Of a DNA stretch of 64,000 nucleotides, positions 17,461-26,703 are shown one piece after another; the stretch's first letter is position 1; every line of letters begins with the position of its first letter. This DNA is from Pseudobutyrivibrio xylanivorans (GTDB lineage Bacteria; Bacillota; Clostridia; Lachnospirales; Lachnospiraceae), in the NCBI RefSeq assembly GCF_008935055.1, contig NZ_CP043028.1, positions 2,138,501-2,202,500 of the forward strand, given 5' to 3'. A program made the position numbers and the translations under genes. The notes beneath the pieces were generated by a model, which made no database searches, was not told where the DNA came from, and worked only from the letters and a program-made list of their open reading frames with translations.

Positions 17461-17476
17461 ATAACAAATATGTTAT
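17461..17476. promoter_or_regulatory. candidate LysR operator
   Basis: ATAACAAATATGTTAT is an inverted repeat (6-bp arms, 4-base centre) in the divergent LysR/esterase gap. It contains the T-N11-A pattern typical of LysR sites. Assignment to the adjacent regulator is by position. Confidence 0.5.
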
Positions 17477-17581
17477 GAATAGATAGCAAAATGTGTATTA
17501 GACATAGAAATGGGGATGAAATATACTTAGTGTATAAAGATTGGTTAAATATTTAACAATATATAAAGAAAGGAATTATAC

Positions 17582-18571
17582 ATGGACAAGAATTTTCCAA
17601 CTAACAGAAGTATTTGGATAAAGAATGAGCCTGAAATCGATGTCAACCAGTTCAGTAAGGTAGAGCTTGATATTCAGTACGCAGAAGAATCGGTTAATCA
17701 GATTTTGGATATCTGGTATCCAGACCAAGGCGAAGGTCCTTATCCAGTTGTAATCGTGTTCCACGGCGGTGCTTTCGCGGCAGGTCACAAGCGTACACAT
17801 TACATCAAGAGCATGTGCAAGCCAATTTCACAGGGTTATGCAATTGCAACAGTTGAGTACAGATTATATTCAGAGGCAAAATGGCCTGCACAGTTATATG
17901 ATGGAAAGGCTGCAATCCGTTTCCTTAGAGCAAACGCTGAGAAATACAACCTTGATCCAAACAAATTTGTAGTTTGGGGCAACTCAGCTGGTGGTAATGT
18001 TACCCAGCTTCTTGCTGTTACAGGCGACAATATGGAGATGGATGACCTTAGCATTGGTGTCGAGGCATCAAGCAAGGTTCAGGCCGCTATTGCATGGTAC
18101 ACAACAAGCGAGCTTATGAGTGCTGAGCAGTTTGGTTTCGATATTGCAGAAAAGAGAAACGCTACAGGCGCAGGAAAGGGAATGATGCCTGGTGACGGAA
18201 AGGGCAACAATTCAATGTTTGGAGAGCTTTTGGGCTACAACCCAGTTCTTTATCCAGACAGAACTATGAAGGCAAGTCCAATCACCTTCGTAACAGAGGA
18301 TTGTCCTCCAATTCTTCTTCAGCACGGAACAAACGATATGGTCATCGATCCACGTCAGTCAATTTATATGAAGGATAAGATTGATGAAATTTGCGGAGAG
18401 GGCAGAGCTCAGCTTGATTTATTCGAGGGCGAGCCTCACGGAAGCCAGGTTATTAAGGCAGACGAGAACATCACTCACTGTATTGACTGGCTTGACGAAA
18501 TTTTCTGGGATGGAAAGAATCCATACAGAGGACCATTGAAGGATATCGTAATCCTTCCACAGGAGAATTAA
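17582..18571 (+). CDS. alpha/beta-hydrolase, BD-FAE/esterase type
   Basis: A 329-residue cytoplasmic serine hydrolase without a signal peptide. The oxyanion motif VIVFHGGAFAAG is at about 58-69, the nucleophile elbow VVWGNSAGGNV at about 131-141, and late acid/His segments are LQHGTNDMVIDP and GEPHGSQV. The HGG type matches the hormone-sensitive-lipase/BD-FAE group, whose members cleave acetyl, aryl or feruloyl esters. It is followed 31 bases later by a GntP-type permease and faces the LysR gene. That arrangement suggests uptake and hydrolysis of a small ester or acid, with the substrate unknown. Confidence 0.85.
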   Translation: MDKNFPTNRSIWIKNEPEIDVNQFSKVELDIQYAEESVNQILDIWYPDQGEGPYPVVIVFHGGAFAAGHKRTHYIKSMCKPISQGYAIATVEYRLYSEAKWPAQLYDGKAAIRFLRANAEKYNLDPNKFVVWGNSAGGNVTQLLAVTGDNMEMDDLSIGVEASSKVQAAIAWYTTSELMSAEQFGFDIAEKRNATGAGKGMMPGDGKGNNSMFGELLGYNPVLYPDRTMKASPITFVTEDCPPILLQHGTNDMVIDPRQSIYMKDKIDEICGEGRAQLDLFEGEPHGSQVIKADENITHCIDWLDEIFWDGKNPYRGPLKDIVILPQEN

Positions 18572-18602
18572 TTTTTTAGGGAAAATAGAGAGGGAAAAGT
18601 AT

Positions 18603-19940
18603 ATGGCAACAACACTTTCGGTTATTGGCCTTCTTGTTGCAGCGATTCTGTTTATCGTTGTTATCTGGAAGGGACTTGATGTTTTCACATCAACAATTTT
18701 AGTTTCATTTATTATCATCCTTACAAGCTGGATGAACTGGTGGGATTCACTTACAAGCTACGCGGCTGGATATACGGGCTTTATCGGAAGTCAGATATTC
18801 GTACTTGTAATCGGTGCTGTATTTGGTGAGCTTATGGCTGCATCTGGTGCTGCTGAGTCACTTGCAAATATCATCACTGAAAAGCTTGGTGTAAAGAATG
18901 TAATTCTTTCAATCACTGTTATCACAACAGTATTCGTTTATGTAGGTATTTCTGGTTTCGTAGTTCTTTTCGTTATTGCTCCAATCGCGACAGTTATGAT
19001 GAAGAGAGCAGGTTATCCATACAGAATGATTCCTGGTATCATCTTCATCGGAGCTACATGCTCAGCTATGTTACCATACGCAATCAACGTTACAAACACA
19101 ATCCCTGCATCAATCATCGCTGAGCAGCTTCCAGGCGAGTCAGTTTCATTAGGAAGCGCTCCAGTTTTAGGTATTATCGCATTCGTTGTTTCTACAGCTG
19201 TAGGTTACGGTTACATGGTATACGCTGCAAAGAAGGCAGCTGTTGCTGAGGGTACAGTTGTTGATACAACCACTCCAGTAAAGATTGTTCCTACAAGAGA
19301 TGACCTTCCATCAGTTGGTATTGCTCTTATTCCTTTCGTAGTGGTTATCGCATTAGTTCTTGCATTATCAAACATCGAAGCAATTAAGATTGATAACGCA
19401 AACGCAGTAGTAGTCGTAGCTATGTTCGTAGGTAGCTTATTACTTGTTCTTCTTTGCCGCAAGCAGATTGGCGACAAGCTTAAGGACACAATCGGCAAGG
19501 GTGTTCAGAATGGTGTTGGTGCAACTGTTATGGCTGCAGCTATCATCGGTTTTTCAACAGTTTTACAGACAAGCATCGGTTTCGAGGCTATCAAGAACTG
19601 GGTACTTAACTTCAACATGAACCCATACATCACTGAGTTCTTAGGACTTAACATTTTGGCTGGTATCATGGGAAGTGGAACAGCAGCTGTTCAGACATTC
19701 TTCCAGTTCTTCACAACAACACTTGTTCAGAAGGGTGCTTCTCCAGCAGCACTTCACCGTATCGCTCCAGCAGCCGTTACAGGTATGAATACATTACCAA
19801 ACGCTGGTGGTATGGTTGCTCAGCTCAACTGGATGAAGATTTCTTTAAAGGATGGTTACAAGTATGTATTTGTAACATCTGTAGTTGCTCCAATGGTTGG
19901 CGCATTCGTAGCTTGCCTTGTTGCAATGGTTATGTATTAA
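18603..19940 (+). CDS. GntP-like organic-acid/H+ permease
   Basis: A 445-residue transporter with about 12 hydrophobic segments. It resembles the GntP/Arsenite-permease-like ion transporter superfamily: GVQNGVGATVMAAAIIGFST and LAGIMGSGTAAVQTFFQFF in the second half, and ISGFVVLFVIAPIATVMMKR in the first. Family members import gluconate and related sugar acids or hydroxy acids. It is cotranscribed with the upstream esterase (AGAGAGGGAAAAG site) and ends at a strong hairpin terminator at 19978. The precise substrate cannot be read from sequence. Confidence 0.8.
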   Translation: MATTLSVIGLLVAAILFIVVIWKGLDVFTSTILVSFIIILTSWMNWWDSLTSYAAGYTGFIGSQIFVLVIGAVFGELMAASGAAESLANIITEKLGVKNVILSITVITTVFVYVGISGFVVLFVIAPIATVMMKRAGYPYRMIPGIIFIGATCSAMLPYAINVTNTIPASIIAEQLPGESVSLGSAPVLGIIAFVVSTAVGYGYMVYAAKKAAVAEGTVVDTTTPVKIVPTRDDLPSVGIALIPFVVVIALVLALSNIEAIKIDNANAVVVVAMFVGSLLLVLLCRKQIGDKLKDTIGKGVQNGVGATVMAAAIIGFSTVLQTSIGFEAIKNWVLNFNMNPYITEFLGLNILAGIMGSGTAAVQTFFQFFTTTLVQKGASPAALHRIAPAAVTGMNTLPNAGGMVAQLNWMKISLKDGYKYVFVTSVVAPMVGAFVACLVAMVMY

Positions 19941-19977
19941 AAAGCTTATTTCTAGTTTTTGGATTAGTTTTGGGGCA

Positions 19978-20005
19978 AGGACTCTCGGTATCGAGAGTCC
20001 TTTTT
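19978..20005 (+). terminator. terminator after the permease gene
   Basis: AGGACTCTCG and CGAGAGTCCT form a 10-bp stem with a 4-base loop and five T residues. Confidence 0.9.
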
Positions 20006-20121
20006 GATGTTATTCTGTGAAAAAATATTGTAGATATAACTAACTTATGTTAATCTAACAAATGCACGGTTAGAGGTATATAACTATAATTAGCACCGTG
20101 TAATCGAGAGGAGAATTTTGT

Positions 20122-20469
20122 ATGAAAAACAAGTTAGTTTGTGGCAGGCTATTAGCCGGTACATTGGCTGTGGCCCTGGCTGTCACATCACCTTCTGCCA
20201 GCTTTTTAGCAATGGCTGCGTAGGAAACCTCTATCCAGGAGGATTTGAAAGAATCTAAGGAAGAGGTAAATGAAGAAATAGGAGACAAGTCAGAAGCTAA
20301 AAAGGAAGATGAGAAAAGTAGTTCTGAGCAGAGCTTAGAGAAAGAAAAGTCTTCAGAAGATGAGTCTGGTGAAAAGAAATTAGAAGAAAAAGAACTAACA
20401 GATAATAGATATTTAAAGGTACCCCCCGCAATAACAGTTTTGTTGTTGCGGGGGTACTTTTATGTATAA
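20122..20469 (+). pseudogene. remnant of a secreted protein gene with an amber stop
   Basis: An ATG at 20122 with a GAGAGGAG site starts a clear signal peptide (MKNKLVCGRLLAGTLAVALA, ending SFLAMAA). TAG at 20221-20223 stops it after 33 residues. In the same frame the sequence continues for about 65 residues of Lys/Glu/Ser-rich linker (ESKEEVNEEIGDKSEAKKED) like the linkers of the surface proteins at 1758 and 53842, and then runs into a terminator hairpin at 20418. So it looks like a surface protein gene inactivated by a nonsense change and then cut off after its linker. Confidence 0.7.
20418..20463 (+). terminator. terminator fused to the pseudogene end
   Basis: GGTACCCCCCGCAA pairs with TTGCGGGGGTAC, followed by TTTTAT. 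It interrupts the linker reading frame of the remnant, marking the deletion point. Confidence 0.8.
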
Positions 20470-20471
20470 TA

Positions 20472-20704
20472 GGTACCACAAGAAATGAAGTTTTTAACAT
20501 GATTGATGTACTGCAGTACCTCAATACTATATTTTTACTTTATTACTGGGGTATGATTAGCTCATGTGATACCACCATAAATAAAGGAAATGAGCATCTT
20601 GAGGTATTAGAGAACCTCAAGATTGCTGAAAAGTAAATTGCTTGGGGTACCATTTGGAACCTTAGGTACCACAAATCTGTATATACTCTATTATATTGTG
20701 GTAC
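20472..20704. repeat. hairpin-rich non-coding stretch bounded by GGTACCACAA/TTGTGGTAC
   Basis: This gene-free stretch is rich in small inverted repeats: GGTACCACAA at 20472 and 20665 with TTGTGGTAC at 20696-20704, the palindrome GTACTGCAGTAC, CTTGAGGT/ACCTCAAG and GCTCAT/ATGAGC. It may be a decayed palindromic element unrelated in sequence to copies 1-3. No coding sequence is evident. Confidence 0.4.
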
Positions 20705-20834
20705 TTCAGGTTAGCATGCCAACAAAAATAGAAAAAGCTTTGTAGCTAGAATCATATATGGAAAAGATTTATGTGGGATATACCACTATTCTGGTTGACT
20801 AGTAGATTAATAACAAGTAAACTTGGAATTTAAT

Positions 20835-21050
20835 ATGACTAAAAATAAAGCTAGAAATCAGATTAAGAAATTATATTTAATAGACAGTCTTGGTGGGCTC
20901 ATGATAGGTGGTGCTTCGTGGGTGGCACTTTTGGCGGCAAGAGGCTTTAGTACAGTAGAAATAGGATTTGCGGAAAGCATTTTTCATGCGGCCAGCATCA
21001 TGTTTGAAATACCATCCGGTGCATTGGCAGATGTATTTGTAGAATCTTAA
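20835..21050 (+). pseudogene. N-terminal fragment of an MFS transporter
   Basis: About 71 residues matching only the start of a major-facilitator permease: a first membrane segment around LYLIDSLGGLMIGGASWVAL, then RGFSTVEIGFAESIFHAASI and FEIPSGALAD, the usual loop-2/3 motif. It ends FVES-stop where a functional protein would continue with about 330 more residues. No continuation is found downstream before the response regulator, so this is a deletion remnant. Confidence 0.7.
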
Positions 21051-21143
21051 ACAATTCTTAAAGATTTAGATACTTGGAACTTAAAATAATAAACAATACA
21101 ATGGTTTTGTGATTAATCATAAGAGAGAAACGTGGGAGAAAAA

Positions 21144-21857
21144 ATGAACAATATTCTAATTTGCGATGATGAACAGGATATCGTATCAGCACTTCGAATT
21201 TATCTTGAGAGCGAGGGAATGAATGTGACCTCGGCCTCAAATGGAAGAGAAGCAGTGGAGATTATGAAAAGCCCAGCAGGAAAAAGTATGCAGCTCATCT
21301 TACTTGATGTGATGATGCCAGAGATGGACGGAATTGCTGCTATGGCTGAGATTCGGAAGGATTCAAATGTGCCTATCATCATGCTAACTGCAAAGAGTGA
21401 GGATGCGGACAAGGTTATCGGACTCACAGTAGGGGCAGATGATTATGTTACAAAGCCATTCAATCCAGTGGAGCTTATGGCAAGAGTGAAGTCTCAGCTG
21501 AGACGATACACATTGCTTGGCGCTCAGAACACAAATACAAATATCGTAAATGCGGATATCATTTCTGTAGGCGGTATTGAGCTGAATGATAAATCAAAGG
21601 AAGTTACATTAGATGGAAATCCTGTTTCACTTACTCCATTAGAATATGATATTTTAAAGCTCCTTATTACACATAAGGGTGAAGTTCTCTCTCCACGGGA
21701 CATTTATGAAAACGTCTGGAAGGAGTCAGTTATTGGTGCAGAAAGTACCGTGGCTGTCCATATCAGACATCTCAGAGAAAAGCTGGAATATGATAGTGCC
21801 AACCCACGCTACATAAAGGCAGTATGGGGGCACGGATATAAGGTGGAAAATCTTTAA
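21144..21857 (+). CDS. OmpR/PhoB-family response regulator
   Basis: A 237-residue two-component regulator. The receiver domain (1-120) carries DDEQD, the phosphorylated Asp in LILLDVMMPEMDG, and Lys in YVTKPFNPVE. The C-terminal winged helix (about 145-235) has LTPLEYDILKLLITHKGEVL and the DNA-contact helix AVHIRHLREKLE. I prefer the ATG at 21144 (GGGAG seven bases upstream) over the GTG at 21132. The sensor kinase gene follows after 30 bases, so they form one unit. Confidence 0.95.
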   Translation: MNNILICDDEQDIVSALRIYLESEGMNVTSASNGREAVEIMKSPAGKSMQLILLDVMMPEMDGIAAMAEIRKDSNVPIIMLTAKSEDADKVIGLTVGADDYVTKPFNPVELMARVKSQLRRYTLLGAQNTNTNIVNADIISVGGIELNDKSKEVTLDGNPVSLTPLEYDILKLLITHKGEVLSPRDIYENVWKESVIGAESTVAVHIRHLREKLEYDSANPRYIKAVWGHGYKVENL

Positions 21858-21887
21858 TAGTCATAGTCCGTTTTAGGAGGATGAATT

Positions 21888-24437
21888 ATGAAACGATTCT
21901 ACAATAGAGCAGGAAAGATATTTTTAGGAATAACCTGTACCGTATTTACGTTTATTTTTGCTTTTAGTATTTTCGCATGCGGTATTTTTGGAAACTGGGG
22001 CCTGTTTTCAAGCAATAGCAATGAATTTAAAAACGAACTGAATAAAATGGCAGGCAGTGACTATGCTGCGTGGATTTTAGATAGCAAAGAGGATGGCTTT
22101 ACTTCTGGAAGACTGGAAGGAATGAATTGCTACTACGGAGTTATCGAAGGAAAAGATATTGAAAATATTGATTTCAACAAGGATAGCTCTTACCTGTATA
22201 GAAATTTCAAGGATATTGAGGTTCCAAAAGACGCTTTTAAAGATTATTATGGAATCGGTGATGATACAGAAATCACACTAAATGAGAAGCTATTGGATCC
22301 TTGGTATCCGAACTATGTTAGAACAGATTATAGCAGAATATATACAAGCGTTAGTATTGATGGAATAGGCTATGATTTGATTGGTCAGAAGGCTTACGTG
22401 TTTGGAAATGGACGTTTTTATCCAATTCAGGATTATTATTATGCTTATGTAACCAGTGAACACCCTGAAGGAACACCTAATACTAATAATATTTATTCAA
22501 AAATCTGGGAGAATCGCCAGGCTGATATAGAAGCTGGAAGAGAATATGTTGACTACAACAGTACTGCCAGCACAGAGAAGGCTCAGGAAGAGGAAACATA
22601 TTATGTAGTTGAGGATTCTGAGGAGACAGAAGAAGCAGAAAAATCAGAAGTCACAACAGATTATCTTCCCGAAGAGACAGTTATTGAAAATGGAGCACTG
22701 GGCGAAAGAGTGCTTTATATTGACGGTAAGGGCTATAAGCCACTATCAAGCTCAGTAAATGGATATGTTTTAAAATTAAATGCTGATGATGGCGCTACAG
22801 GCAAGCTTAGTTTAGAGAACGTCGCTGATTTATCAGATATTCATGGAGAACTTGCAAAATTAAAGCATCAGGTTTCAATAGAAAACATTTCATTCTTTGG
22901 TTTATACCAGGATAATCCTGATTTAACCTACTACACAGTGGTATGCTTCCCTAATGAGACAAAGCTTGCAGCTAACACTTACACAAATGATTTTTATGTT
23001 CAGGCAAAGGCTATTGTTGCTCTAGCACCAACCTTGAAAATATTACTTCCACTGGCAACGATTCTTTCATTTGCAATTGCATTGGGCTGTTGGGTAATGT
23101 TCTTATGTGCAGCAGGACACAAAAAGGGTGTAGAAGGAATCGTTGAAGGGCCAATTGAAAAGATACCTGCAGATTTAGCACTAGTAATAACTATAATTGC
23201 TGAATCCATAATACTAGCTGTTGCAGTATCACTCGTAGACGAATTAAGCTCCTCAGCCTTTGGCCTAATTGGAATGATTATAGCGGTCACAGGTATACTA
23301 GCAATGCTTATTGGTTTCTTGTGGAGCTCAAACATAGCCGTAAATATTAAGCTTCATCATCTTTGGGGAAACAGCTTAATATGCAGATTTTTTAGACTTA
23401 TTAATAAATGGTTTTGGATTATTGATGGAGAAACAAAACAGATTCGTTCAACAGTAAAGTGGACAAATAGAATTTGGGGGATATTTATTCTAATAGCTTT
23501 TATTGAATTTATTTGCATAAATGTGACAGAGTCAGTAAATATTCTCTTATTCTGGTCACTAGAAAAAATCGCATTTGCGATAATATTACACAGACTACTG
23601 ATGAGCTATGCAAAAATAAAAGGAACGGCACTGGCTCTTGCAGAGGGAGACACTACATCCCAGGTTGACTTAAATGGAATGCCACTTTTCTTAGAAGAGC
23701 ATGCAAAGGCAATGAATGACATTCAGTCTGGTATTTCAGTGGCACTTGAAGAGCGAACCAAGAGTGAGCGCATGAAGACAGAGCTTATCACAAATGTTTC
23801 TCACGACATTAAGACTCCTCTTACCTCAATAATCAATTATGTTGACTTACTTTCGAAGGAAAAAATTGAAAATGAGAAAGCAACAGAATATCTTGAGGTT
23901 TTAGACAGACAGTCAAAGAGATTAAAGAAGCTCATCGAGGATTTGATTGAGGCATCAAAGGTTTCTACTGGGAATATAAAGTTCAACATAGAAAACGTAA
24001 ATGCGGTAACTCTTTTAAATCAGTCCATCGGAGAATTTACCGACAGACTGGAAGCTAACAAGATATCTGTGGTCACCAGCTTGCCAGAAAAAGATGTATA
24101 CCTGCAGGCTGACAACAGATATTTATGGCGCGTATTTGATAATCTTATGAGCAATATCGTGAAGTATGCCCAGCCTAATACCAGAGCCTACATTGATTTG
24201 GAGCAGGACGAAAATAAGCTTAGGTTTGTTTTTAGAAACACCTCTAAGGAAGAGCTGAATATTTCGGCAGATGAGCTTATGGAAAGATTTGTTAGAGGTG
24301 ATAAATCCCGTTACACAGATGGCAATGGTCTTGGTCTTTCAATTGCCAGAAGTCTTACTGAGGCAATGGGTGGAACATTGAAGCTTTCCATTGATGGAGA
24401 TCTGTTTAAGGCGGTTGTAGAATTTAACAAGAATTAA
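21888..24437 (+). CDS. sensor histidine kinase, VanS/HisKA type
   Basis: An 849-residue membrane kinase. One segment near the N-terminus (about 11-36) is followed by a roughly 330-residue extracytoplasmic region with an acidic stretch (EDSEETEEAEKSE). A cluster of six or so membrane segments (about 365-570) follows, then the HisKA box NVSHDIKTPLTSIINYVDLL, the N box FDNLMSNIVKYA and the G2 box GNGLGLSIAR. The large outer domain and extra membrane cluster are longer than in typical VanS-like sensors; the stimulus is unknown. An AGGAGG site lies upstream. Confidence 0.92.
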   Translation: MKRFYNRAGKIFLGITCTVFTFIFAFSIFACGIFGNWGLFSSNSNEFKNELNKMAGSDYAAWILDSKEDGFTSGRLEGMNCYYGVIEGKDIENIDFNKDSSYLYRNFKDIEVPKDAFKDYYGIGDDTEITLNEKLLDPWYPNYVRTDYSRIYTSVSIDGIGYDLIGQKAYVFGNGRFYPIQDYYYAYVTSEHPEGTPNTNNIYSKIWENRQADIEAGREYVDYNSTASTEKAQEEETYYVVEDSEETEEAEKSEVTTDYLPEETVIENGALGERVLYIDGKGYKPLSSSVNGYVLKLNADDGATGKLSLENVADLSDIHGELAKLKHQVSIENISFFGLYQDNPDLTYYTVVCFPNETKLAANTYTNDFYVQAKAIVALAPTLKILLPLATILSFAIALGCWVMFLCAAGHKKGVEGIVEGPIEKIPADLALVITIIAESIILAVAVSLVDELSSSAFGLIGMIIAVTGILAMLIGFLWSSNIAVNIKLHHLWGNSLICRFFRLINKWFWIIDGETKQIRSTVKWTNRIWGIFILIAFIEFICINVTESVNILLFWSLEKIAFAIILHRLLMSYAKIKGTALALAEGDTTSQVDLNGMPLFLEEHAKAMNDIQSGISVALEERTKSERMKTELITNVSHDIKTPLTSIINYVDLLSKEKIENEKATEYLEVLDRQSKRLKKLIEDLIEASKVSTGNIKFNIENVNAVTLLNQSIGEFTDRLEANKISVVTSLPEKDVYLQADNRYLWRVFDNLMSNIVKYAQPNTRAYIDLEQDENKLRFVFRNTSKEELNISADELMERFVRGDKSRYTDGNGLGLSIARSLTEAMGGTLKLSIDGDLFKAVVEFNKN

Positions 24438-24495
24438 ATATCAAAAGGTTTATGAGTTGTCAAATAGGATAAATAGATTTAAAATCATAAAAGAC

Positions 24496-24534
24496 AAAGA
24501 CGTCTGCTTTTTAGCGGGCGTCTTTTATTTTTTT
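24496..24534 (+). terminator. terminator after the sensor kinase
   Basis: AAAGACG pairs with CGTCTTT, with further GC pairing inside, followed by ATTTTTTT. It separates the two-component unit from the NAD synthetase gene. Confidence 0.85.
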
Positions 24535-24551
24535 CGGGAAGGAATACTAAA

Positions 24552-26468
24552 GTGAAAGATGGATTTATAAAAATTGCATGTGCTACACCTGATATTAAGG
24601 TGGCTGATACTGAGCATAATGCAGCTGAGATAGTTAGATTAGCAAATGAAGCATATGAGCAGGGAGTAAAGATTATTTGCTTTCCAGAATTATGTATAAC
24701 TGGATATACCTGTGGAGATTTATTTTTGCAGGACACATTGCTGAAGGGTGCAGTGAAGGCCGCGGAAGATATCGCGTGTGCCACAGCAGAGCTGGATATT
24801 GTGACAATAGTTGGACTGCCATATCAGGTAAAAGGCAAGCTTTATAATATTGCAGCAGTGATTAAAGGTGGAAAGGTTATCGGTGCCACAGCTAAAAAGA
24901 ATATTCCAAACTACAGTGAATTTTATGAGCTGAGACATTTTACGCCAGCTGATGACAGTCTGATGGAAGAGATTAGCTTTGGTGCAGCAGGCTCCGCAGT
25001 CCTTTGCAGTAACCATATTTTCACCTGTAAAGAAATAAGCAATCTAAAATTTGGAATCGAGATTTGCGAGGATCTTTGGGTGGCAGATACGCCATCAGTA
25101 AAATTGGCAAAAAGCGGTGCCACTATTATTTTCAATCTGTCAGCCAGTGATGAGGTGATTGGAAAGGCTGATTACAGAAGAAATCTTATTAAGGCAAAAT
25201 CAGGAAGCCTTCTTTGTGTATACGCCTATGCAGATGCAGGTGTGGGAGAGTCCACACAGGATATGGTTTTTGCAGGTCATAATATTATTGCAGAAAATGG
25301 TACCGTATATGCGGAATCAAAAATTTTTGAAAATGAGATGATGATAGCTGACGTGGATGTGGACAGATTAGTACACGAACGTAGACGTATGAATACATTT
25401 AACGTAAATACGGATTATGAAGGCCATGAGTCAGTATTTTCATTAAAGCTTGAAGAGACAAATATAAAATTTGCTCCATCAAAGACACCATTCGTACCTA
25501 CAGTAAAATATGATTTGGAAAGTCGCTGTGAGGAGATTCTTACCATGCAGGCAGTAGGTCTCATGACAAGAATCAGACATATTGGTTGTAAAAATGTAGT
25601 CTTAGGATTATCTGGAGGCCTCGATTCCACCCTTGCTCTGATTGTTATAGTTCATGCCTATGACAGGTTAGGACTTGATAAAAAGGGAATCCATTGCATT
25701 ACAATGCCATGCTTTGGCACCACAGACAGAACCTACACCAATGCCTGCAGATTAGCAGAAGCATACGGTACGACACTTGAAGAAATAAATATTAAAGCCA
25801 GCGTCAGCCAGCACTTTGAAGATATTGGTCAGGATAGTAGCAATCATGATGTTACCTACGAGAATGGTCAGGCAAGAGAGCGCACCCAGATTCTTATGGA
25901 CAAGGCAAACATGCTTGGTGGAATTGTAATTGGTACAGGTGATTTGTCGGAGCTTGCTTTGGGGTGGGCTACCTATAATGGGGACCATATGTCAATGTAC
26001 GCGGTTAATTCATCGATTCCAAAGACACTCGTAAGATGGCTTGTGGAATATGAGGCAAACAGAACAGATGGAATTCTCAGCAGCACACTGAAAGATATTT
26101 TTGATACACCAGTCAGCCCAGAGCTTTTGCCACCAGATGAGGATGGAGAGATTTCACAGAAGACAGAAGACCTGGTGGGACCATACGAGCTTCATGATTA
26201 CTTCCTGTACTATATGCTCCGCTTTGGCTTTTCTCCATCAAAGATTTTCAGACTGGCGCAAAAATCTTTTGAGGGTGACTACAGTCGTGAAGAAATTCTC
26301 AAATGGTTAAAGAAGTTCTACTGGCGATTCTTCTCTCAGCAGTTCAAGAGAAGCTGTATGTCAGATGGCCCAAAGGTTGGTACAGTCACATTATCTCCAA
26401 GAGGAGATTTTAGAATGCCAAGTGATGCAGCAGTAAATCTCTGGATGAAAGAAATTGAGGGGATTTAA
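24552..26468 (+). CDS. nadE: glutamine-dependent NAD+ synthetase
   Basis: A 638-residue two-domain enzyme making NAD+ from deamido-NAD+, ATP and glutamine. The N-terminal nitrilase-like amidase (1-280) has the Glu-Lys-Cys triad in CFPELCITGYTC, KKNIPNYSEFYE and GIEICEDLW. The C-terminal synthetase has the PP-loop VVLGLSGGLDSTLALIV, then GTGDLSELALGWATYNGDHM. Translation starts at a GTG (24552) with GGGAAGGAA upstream; no better in-frame ATG exists. It is a single gene. Confidence 0.97.
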   Translation: MKDGFIKIACATPDIKVADTEHNAAEIVRLANEAYEQGVKIICFPELCITGYTCGDLFLQDTLLKGAVKAAEDIACATAELDIVTIVGLPYQVKGKLYNIAAVIKGGKVIGATAKKNIPNYSEFYELRHFTPADDSLMEEISFGAAGSAVLCSNHIFTCKEISNLKFGIEICEDLWVADTPSVKLAKSGATIIFNLSASDEVIGKADYRRNLIKAKSGSLLCVYAYADAGVGESTQDMVFAGHNIIAENGTVYAESKIFENEMMIADVDVDRLVHERRRMNTFNVNTDYEGHESVFSLKLEETNIKFAPSKTPFVPTVKYDLESRCEEILTMQAVGLMTRIRHIGCKNVVLGLSGGLDSTLALIVIVHAYDRLGLDKKGIHCITMPCFGTTDRTYTNACRLAEAYGTTLEEINIKASVSQHFEDIGQDSSNHDVTYENGQARERTQILMDKANMLGGIVIGTGDLSELALGWATYNGDHMSMYAVNSSIPKTLVRWLVEYEANRTDGILSSTLKDIFDTPVSPELLPPDEDGEISQKTEDLVGPYELHDYFLYYMLRFGFSPSKIFRLAQKSFEGDYSREEILKWLKKFYWRFFSQQFKRSCMSDGPKVGTVTLSPRGDFRMPSDAAVNLWMKEIEGI

Positions 26469-26574
26469 TAGAAAACAGTTGCATATTCTTTAAATTTCCA
26501 GACATGGACAGCTGGGTTTTGCAATTCCAGAGGAAGCTGCTGTTGTAGCAGCTATTTACAGGGTCGTTTTCTAT
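26468..26574. other. hairpin-rich gap after nadE
   Basis: ATAGAAAAC (26468-26476) can pair with GTTTTCTAT (26566-26574), enclosing an inner hairpin AGCTGCT-GTTGT-AGCAGCT (26535-26553). It may end nadE transcription or be a small structured leader of the ABC genes that begin at 26704. The remaining bases to 26703 show only AT-rich promoter-like sequence. Confidence 0.35.
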
Positions 26575-26703
26575 GTAGGACAATTAGACTAAACTAACAA
26601 ATATTAGACAAATATAATTATTTGTATTGTAATTGCTGAGGGGTAATGCTAGACTAAGCATGGTTAGGAAAATCTAACTAGAAAGTATAAAGAGGAAATA
26701 ATC

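Noticed and set aside
20245..20469. Independent small Lys/Glu-rich protein
   Set aside because: The frame is the in-frame continuation of the signal peptide at 20122 beyond a TAG and ends in a terminator hairpin, so it is part of a pseudogene.
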